Below are positions 59,295 through 64,000 of a DNA stretch of 64,000 nt, in pieces; positions within the stretch are counted from its first letter, which is position 1; the number at the start of each line of letters is the position of its first letter. The stretch is taken from contig NZ_CP032702.1 of assembly GCF_007833795.1 (NCBI RefSeq), positions 1,736,001 through 1,800,000 of the forward strand. Reading direction: 5' to 3'. The position numbers and the translations under genes were made by a program. The notes below the pieces were generated by a model. It did not search any database, had not been told where the DNA came from, and worked only from the letters and a program-made list of their open reading frames with translations. This stretch comes from Candidatus Pantoea soli (GTDB taxonomy: Bacteria > Pseudomonadota > Gammaproteobacteria > Enterobacterales > Enterobacteriaceae).

Positions 59295-61391
59295 ATGCCG
59301 TGGTTTTCAAAAAACGCCGTTTTTTTTGCTGTAAAAACCTGTCTCGCTGCTTTTGTTGCCCTGTATCTGGCCCTGGAACTGAACCTGGATCGCCCCGCCT
59401 GGGCACTGACCACGGTGTTTGTTGCTTCTCAGCTCTATTCCGCCTCAACCATCTCAAAATCGCTGTTTCGTCTGCTGGGCACTCTGCTGGGCGGCGTGTT
59501 TATCTTTTTCATCTTTCCGCTTACGGTGGCGCATCCGCTGCTGTTCAGCTTCTGCATTTCGCTGTGGGTCAGCGTCTGCCTCTATTTATCCCTGCATGAC
59601 CGCACGCCAAAAAGCTATGTGTTTATGCTGGCCGGTTACAGCGCGGCGATCATGGGTTTTCCGGAGGTCACTACGCCCGCCGGCATTACCAGCACCGTGC
59701 TGTCGCGGATAGAAGAGATTACGCTGGGGATTGTCTGCAGCAGTCTGGTACACGGCTTGCTGTTTCCGGTTTCCATGCGCAGCCTGCTGGAACAAAGCGT
59801 CAGCCAGTGGTATCTCAACGGACGCAAACTGTGCAGCGATCTGCTCAGCGGGATTTCCGGCGCCACGTCGCCGGAGCGCGACGCGATCCTGACCCGTATG
59901 GCCACCAACCCGCAGCAGGTGGAAATCCTGATCACCCACTGCGTGTATGAAGGGGATGCCGCGCGGCGGCTCATCCGCCTGGTCAGCGTGCAGTATCAGC
60001 ACCTCTCGTACCTGATTCCAACGCTGACAGCCATTGAAATGCGTTTGCAGCGGCTGGCGGCGCGGGACATCACGTTTCCGGATTATGTGGCGCACAGCTT
60101 CCGGCAGTTTCTGATCTGGCTGCACGATGGCGAAGCCGTGGGGGATGTGATTGGCATTCAGCTGGAGCTGAGTCACTGCCAGGATCGCGTCAACGCCGCC
60201 TGGCGCAGCGGCGAACTGCCGCTGGAACACTGCCTGTTGCTGACGGGGCTGCTGGAGCGACTGGCAGATTTTGTCCGCATCGCCGGCGCGTATCAGAGCG
60301 TGGGCGACCTGGTGAGCGATTTGTCAGGCGACACCACGCTGGCACGCGGCAAACGCACGCACCGTTTCTTTGACAAAGGGTTGATTCGGCTGTCAGCGCT
60401 GACGGCGTTTTGCGCCACCTTTGGCGCCTGCCTGCTGTGGATGGTGACCGGCTGGCGTGACGGTGCCGCTGCGCCAGTGATGGCGGCGATCCTCAGCTCT
60501 TTTTTTGCCAGTCTGGATACGCCGCTCACCTCCATGAAGCTGTTTGTGCGTGGCGTGATCGTCGCCATTGTTATCAGCGTGATTTACGTGGCGCTGCTGC
60601 TGCCGCAGGCTACCTCGTTTGAGGCGCTGATACTGTGTCTGGCACCGGGCCTGCTGCTGCTGGGACTGATGATTGCCCGTCCGGCCAGCAATATGATTGG
60701 CCTGAGCGTAGCGATTCAAATCCCCGGTTTTATCGGGCTCGGCCATCATCTGAAGCCGGATTTGGTGCTGCTGGTAAACAACGCCATTGCCTCGCTGAGC
60801 GGGGTGCTGCTGGCGGTGATCCTCACCGCGATCATGCGCAACAAGCGTCCGTCGTGGACCGCGCGTCGCGCAGTGCGGCACGGCCTGCGTGAACTGCTGC
60901 GCTTCATCAAAGAGATTGAGCGCACCGGTTCCTCCCTCACGGCCCGGCAGCGCTTTATCAGCCTGATGCTGGACAAAGTTAACGTGGTGCTGCCGCGTCT
61001 GCACCTCGATCCGCAGTCGGATATGCGCTCTGCCGGCATGCTGCTCACCGAGGTGTGGCTGGGCGTCAACAGCTTCGACTATTACGTGCGCCATCAGGCG
61101 CTGCTCAGCCGCTATCAGCTGGAGAGCGGACAGATGTTTCATGAACTGAGCATGTTTCTGAAGCGACGTCTGAAATCGCTGCAGGCGATGCCGCACGCCG
61201 ACCTGCAGGAGGAGCTGGATATGTTGCTGCTGCTGATGGCACAGCTGGCACCGCGCGACGAACAGCTGCTGACGCCGCTGTTTCACCTCTACAGCGTGCG
61301 GCTGTATTTATTTCCGCAGCTGGCCTGGCCTGAGCCCACGCCGCGCCAGGCCGAGCGGCTGCAGCAGCACCGTTACCGGCTCAGCGCTTAG
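59295..61391 (+). CDS. FUSC-family (AaeB-type) aromatic acid efflux-like protein
   Basis: A 698-aa inner-membrane protein with two blocks of membrane segments (about 10-165 and 350-510) separated by long cytoplasmic regions, the architecture of AaeB and the fusaric acid resistance family. LDRPAWALTTVFVASQLYSA is the characteristic N-terminal motif. Such proteins export aromatic carboxylic acids with a membrane-fusion partner (AaeA), which is not encoded next to it. No good ribosome binding site precedes ATG 59295. Its stop overlaps the stop of the convergent lhr gene by 4 bp. Confidence 0.8.
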   Translation: MPWFSKNAVFFAVKTCLAAFVALYLALELNLDRPAWALTTVFVASQLYSASTISKSLFRLLGTLLGGVFIFFIFPLTVAHPLLFSFCISLWVSVCLYLSLHDRTPKSYVFMLAGYSAAIMGFPEVTTPAGITSTVLSRIEEITLGIVCSSLVHGLLFPVSMRSLLEQSVSQWYLNGRKLCSDLLSGISGATSPERDAILTRMATNPQQVEILITHCVYEGDAARRLIRLVSVQYQHLSYLIPTLTAIEMRLQRLAARDITFPDYVAHSFRQFLIWLHDGEAVGDVIGIQLELSHCQDRVNAAWRSGELPLEHCLLLTGLLERLADFVRIAGAYQSVGDLVSDLSGDTTLARGKRTHRFFDKGLIRLSALTAFCATFGACLLWMVTGWRDGAAAPVMAAILSSFFASLDTPLTSMKLFVRGVIVAIVISVIYVALLLPQATSFEALILCLAPGLLLLGLMIARPASNMIGLSVAIQIPGFIGLGHHLKPDLVLLVNNAIASLSGVLLAVILTAIMRNKRPSWTARRAVRHGLRELLRFIKEIERTGSSLTARQRFISLMLDKVNVVLPRLHLDPQSDMRSAGMLLTEVWLGVNSFDYYVRHQALLSRYQLESGQMFHELSMFLKRRLKSLQAMPHADLQEELDMLLLLMAQLAPRDEQLLTPLFHLYSVRLYLFPQLAWPEPTPRQAERLQQHRYRLSA

Positions 61392-64000
61392 CCGTACCAG
61401 CTGTAGCCTTTTGGCTCACGGGAGAATCCGGCGGCCTTCAGCGCGCCGGCAAGCGGCGACTGGCCGATGGGCTGGTCGTCAATGCGCTCCAGCGTGATCC
61501 GCAGGGTTTTCTCCCGTTTCAGCGCCTGGCCCAGCGCCAGCACGGCGGCGTACAGCGCCTCGTCACTCAGCGCATCACCAAATGTCAGCAGCGCTTTGCC
61601 GCCCGGCGGCAGACAGAGCACCGGCGCGCCGTCAGCCAGTACCAGCAGCGCCCCGGCGCGACGCGGGGGACGCACGCCGCCGCGGCTCAGCGGCCACGGC
61701 AGCTGGGCCCCAAAGGGATTTGCCGGATCGAGCACCGAAAGCGCTACCGGCGCGTGCCGCGCTGGCGCACCGCTGCCAGCCTGTCGCAGCCGCTCAATTG
61801 TCGGGTTATCGGCAAACTGCGCCGCGCCCATGCCCGCGACAAAGCGGCCGCGCAGCAGACGTCCGGCATCTTCCAGGCCGCGCAGTACCGGCTGCAGGGC
61901 CGGAAAACCGCCGGGGATCTGCTCAGCGATGGCCGCGCCGCGCGTGATCACGCCGAAGCGGTCCAGCATATTTTCCGTCAGCGCCAGCGCCCGTTCCGTT
62001 TCTGCCAGTGCCGGCCGCACCACCCGCGACCAGCGTCCGGCCATGCTGTTCAGCGTCAGACCCGGCGCCGCGTCCTGACGCGCGGCGAAGCTGGCCCGGC
62101 TGTGACGATGGCGGGGCGGGCGGCTGGGGCGCGGGCGGGCGGCGCTGCGTGAAGTCAGATGCCGCAGCGCCGCCCAGGTATCCTGCGTCAGCCAGCCGCA
62201 CCACACCAGCTCCCACATCGCCTGATACAGTTCAGTGGGGTCCGGCGTCTGCTGGAGCTGCTCAGCCACACGCGGCACCAGCTGCCGCACAAACCAGCCG
62301 CCGCCATCCTGCAGCACAGCGAGAATCGCCTGCTGCATGGGTGACAACGTCACCGGCTGGCCCGCATTCAATGGCGGCAGCGTCTCGCCGGCATACTCGC
62401 TGAGGTGCAGCGAAACCAGCCCCTCACGCTCGCTGCGGGCGCGGTGACCGCACCAGATGACCTCGCCGGAGGCGAGCAGCTCATCCAGCATCGCCGGCTG
62501 ATAATCGTGCACGCGGGACGGCAAAATCTGCGTTTCCCACAGCGACGCCGGCAGGGCCACGCCCGCCAGCTGTTCAATCACGCGCAGTACGCCGTGGCTT
62601 CCTGAAAATACGCCTGCGGCCGGCGCAGCGCTGGCCTCGCCGATCAGGCCGTGGCGCGCCAGCAGAAAGCTGACATAGGCAGACTGGCTGACCGGCCGGG
62701 TGGCATCGCGCGCCGCCTGCAGCGAACGCACGCGCAAACGGCGGAACACCGGCGTGGCCACCCACTGGCTGCTGCTGTCGGACGGTGACGGCAGAAAATC
62801 CCCTTTCAGGACGCGGTCCTGCTGGCGCAGAGTCTCCAGCGTCGCGTCTACCACGGCGCGCCCGAGGCCGAAGCGGGCGGCTATCTGCTGGCTGGTGGAG
62901 ACGGCATGGCTGCGCACGTAGCGGTGCAGCAGATCCTCCAGCGGCTGCGGCACCGGCTGCAACAGCGCTGCGGGCAAGCCGGGCGGGATCGCCACGCCCA
63001 GCGCATCCTGCAGGCGCACGGCGTCTTCCACCACCGCCAGTCGGGGCTCACCGGCGATGCAGACGCGGATCAGGCGCTGTGCCTGCAGCAGCGCGTCGAA
63101 GGCGTCTGTGTTCAGCGGGTCGCCGGCATAGCGCGCTTTCAGCTCGGCTTCACTCAGCGGGCCAAGCTGGCGCAGCATATCCACCAGCGCTTCGACCTGC
63201 GTGGCCTGATAGTCCGGCGCCACGCGCTGCAGCTCCTGATCGACTCGCGTTACCACCGCGGGCGTCAGCAGCGTGTGCATCTCCGCCTGGCCCAGCAGAT
63301 CGCGCAGCAGATTGCTGTCCAGCGCCAGCATTGAGGCGCGGCGTTCAGCCTGAGGCGCATCGCTGGCATACATAAATTCTGCCACATAGCCGAACAGCAG
63401 CGGCGCGGCAAACGGCGACGGGGTCTGCGTGGTGACCTCCACCAGCTGAATCTCACCCTGCTGCAGGCGCGCCATCAGCTGGTGCAGCGCCGGCAGATCG
63501 TACACGTCCTGCAGGCATTCACGCGCGGTTTCAATCAGGATCGGGAAATCATCAAACTGACGCGCCACCGCCAGCAGCTCGCTGGCGCGCAGCCGCTGCT
63601 GCCAGAGCGGCGAACGCTGGCCCGGATTGCGGCGCGGCAGCAGCAGGGCGCGGGCAGCGCACTCACGAAAGCGGGCGGCAAACAGGGCCGAGTGTCCAAT
63701 CGCCGCACTGACCGTGCGCTGCAACGCATCCGGCTGGAACAGAAACAGCGCGGCATCCGGCTCCCGGCCCTCGCTGGCCGGAAAACGCGCAACGATGCCG
63801 TCATCGCTGGCCACCACCGCCGGATCGAGGCCGAGCTGGCGACCAAGGCGGTCGGCTATCGCCAGCGCCCAGGGGGCATGTACGCGCTGGCCATACGGCG
63901 AGTGCAGGATCACGCGCCAGTCGCCGTTTTCATCACGGCAGCGCTCCAGCACCAGCGTGCGATCCGTTGGCAACGTGCCGGTGGCGGCGATCTGCTCCTC
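61388..64000 (-). CDS. lhr: ATP-dependent helicase Lhr, C-terminal part (truncated by window edge)
   Basis: The open frame continues to the right edge; about 870 C-terminal residues are visible, roughly the second half of the usual 1500-aa Lhr. The start and the helicase motor motifs lie outside. The visible part matches the Lhr-specific region that follows the RecA domains (TVSAAIGHSALFAARFRECA, LPRRNPGQRSPLWQQRL, FPILIETARECLQDVYDLPA) and winged-helix/C-terminal domains. Lhr is a 3'-5' DNA helicase with possible uracil glycosylase activity in some members. It is convergent with the FUSC gene, sharing 4 bp. Confidence 0.88.
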   Translation of the reverse strand, partial: EEQIAATGTLPTDRTLVLERCRDENGDWRVILHSPYGQRVHAPWALAIADRLGRQLGLDPAVVASDDGIVARFPASEGREPDAALFLFQPDALQRTVSAAIGHSALFAARFRECAARALLLPRRNPGQRSPLWQQRLRASELLAVARQFDDFPILIETARECLQDVYDLPALHQLMARLQQGEIQLVEVTTQTPSPFAAPLLFGYVAEFMYASDAPQAERRASMLALDSNLLRDLLGQAEMHTLLTPAVVTRVDQELQRVAPDYQATQVEALVDMLRQLGPLSEAELKARYAGDPLNTDAFDALLQAQRLIRVCIAGEPRLAVVEDAVRLQDALGVAIPPGLPAALLQPVPQPLEDLLHRYVRSHAVSTSQQIAARFGLGRAVVDATLETLRQQDRVLKGDFLPSPSDSSSQWVATPVFRRLRVRSLQAARDATRPVSQSAYVSFLLARHGLIGEASAAPAAGVFSGSHGVLRVIEQLAGVALPASLWETQILPSRVHDYQPAMLDELLASGEVIWCGHRARSEREGLVSLHLSEYAGETLPPLNAGQPVTLSPMQQAILAVLQDGGGWFVRQLVPRVAEQLQQTPDPTELYQAMWELVWCGWLTQDTWAALRHLTSRSAARPRPSRPPRHRHSRASFAARQDAAPGLTLNSMAGRWSRVVRPALAETERALALTENMLDRFGVITRGAAIAEQIPGGFPALQPVLRGLEDAGRLLRGRFVAGMGAAQFADNPTIERLRQAGSGAPARHAPVALSVLDPANPFGAQLPWPLSRGGVRPPRRAGALLVLADGAPVLCLPPGGKALLTFGDALSDEALYAAVLALGQALKREKTLRITLERIDDQPIGQSPLAGALKAAGFSREPKGYSWYG

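Noticed and set aside
59203..59334. 43-aa frame overlapping the start of the FUSC gene
   Set aside because: No ribosome binding site; its C-terminal part is simply another frame of the FUSC start. It was considered as a leader peptide but lacks support.
1..64000. CRISPR arrays, tRNA or rRNA genes, insertion sequences, prophage or integrase genes
   Set aside because: None was recognised on reading both strands; the only notable duplicated segment is the 19-bp antisense seed pair at 31122 and 31317.

Overview
The window is a GC-rich chromosomal stretch from an enterobacterium. The complete pqqABCDEF operon with an adjacent dipeptidase gene, a YdcN/YdcO-type pair, RluF, CurA, an Lhr helicase and a YncD/PqqU-type receptor all point to Enterobacterales. 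PQQ synthesis together with a long-form LeuA suggests Erwiniaceae (Pantoea, Mixta or Erwinia type), but the genus is an inference. I see no rRNA, tRNA, CRISPR, transposase or prophage genes.

Layout. 0.2-9.2 kb: a benzoate-type transporter with its divergent XRE-cupin regulator and a 20-bp palindrome between them, an isochorismatase-like hydrolase, a secreted Yellow/royal-jelly-type beta-propeller, a cupin protein, a small secreted protein and two large cyclic-di-GMP proteins. 9.5-15.2 kb: the PQQ receptor pqqU, a beta-hydroxyacid dehydrogenase, an AraC regulator and leuA. 15.3-22.1 kb: dipeptidase and pqqABCDEF. 22.3-28.1 kb: a catabolic operon with a perfect CRP site (PFK-like kinase, ascorbate-type PTS EIIB/EIIC, class II aldolase, unknown 95-aa protein, EIIA, P-loop kinase, RpiB/LacAB isomerase) that looks like a LacABCD-type route for an unidentified PTS sugar. 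28.4-31.1 kb: a metallo-beta-lactamase-fold protein, a DUF2231-type membrane protein and a sorbosone-dehydrogenase-like lipoprotein. 31.05-31.55 kb: a compact SOS-controlled type I toxin-antitoxin locus resembling tisB/istR (LexA box, 29-aa hydrophobic peptide, divergent antisense RNA). 31.5-43.9 kb: LysR/old yellow enzyme, hexapeptide acetyltransferase, GT-D glycosyltransferase, membrane PQQ dehydrogenase of the Gcd family, catalase, sugar porin and assorted enzymes. 43.9-46.6 kb: a tetrose-phosphate isomerase pair (RpiB/EryI-like and TpiA2/EryH-like) with a SorC regulator. 46.7-51.8 kb: a UgpBAEC-like ABC importer preceded by a four-unit Pho-box-like array and followed by an ADP-ribose/CDP-alcohol diphosphatase-like gene. 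51.8-64 kb: HPP protein, rluF, a nitroreductase-family gene, an orphan hcp with a candidate effector, curA, a periplasmic lactonase-like propeller, a FUSC efflux protein and the C-terminal part of lhr running off the right edge.

How it fits together. Quinoprotein metabolism is the main theme: PQQ is made (pqqA-F), can be recaptured from outside (PqqU), and has at least one clear user (Gcd-family dehydrogenase) and one possible user (sorbosone dehydrogenase-like protein); a periplasmic lactonase-like protein could handle the lactone products. A second theme is scavenging of sugars and organic phosphates under CRP and probably PhoB control. The most unusual find is the tisB/istR-like module at 31.05-31.55 kb, where every expected part is readable: divergent promoters, LexA operator, an antisense seed in two copies differing only at G:U-compatible positions, and terminators. 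All assignments come from reading the sequence; no database search was run.
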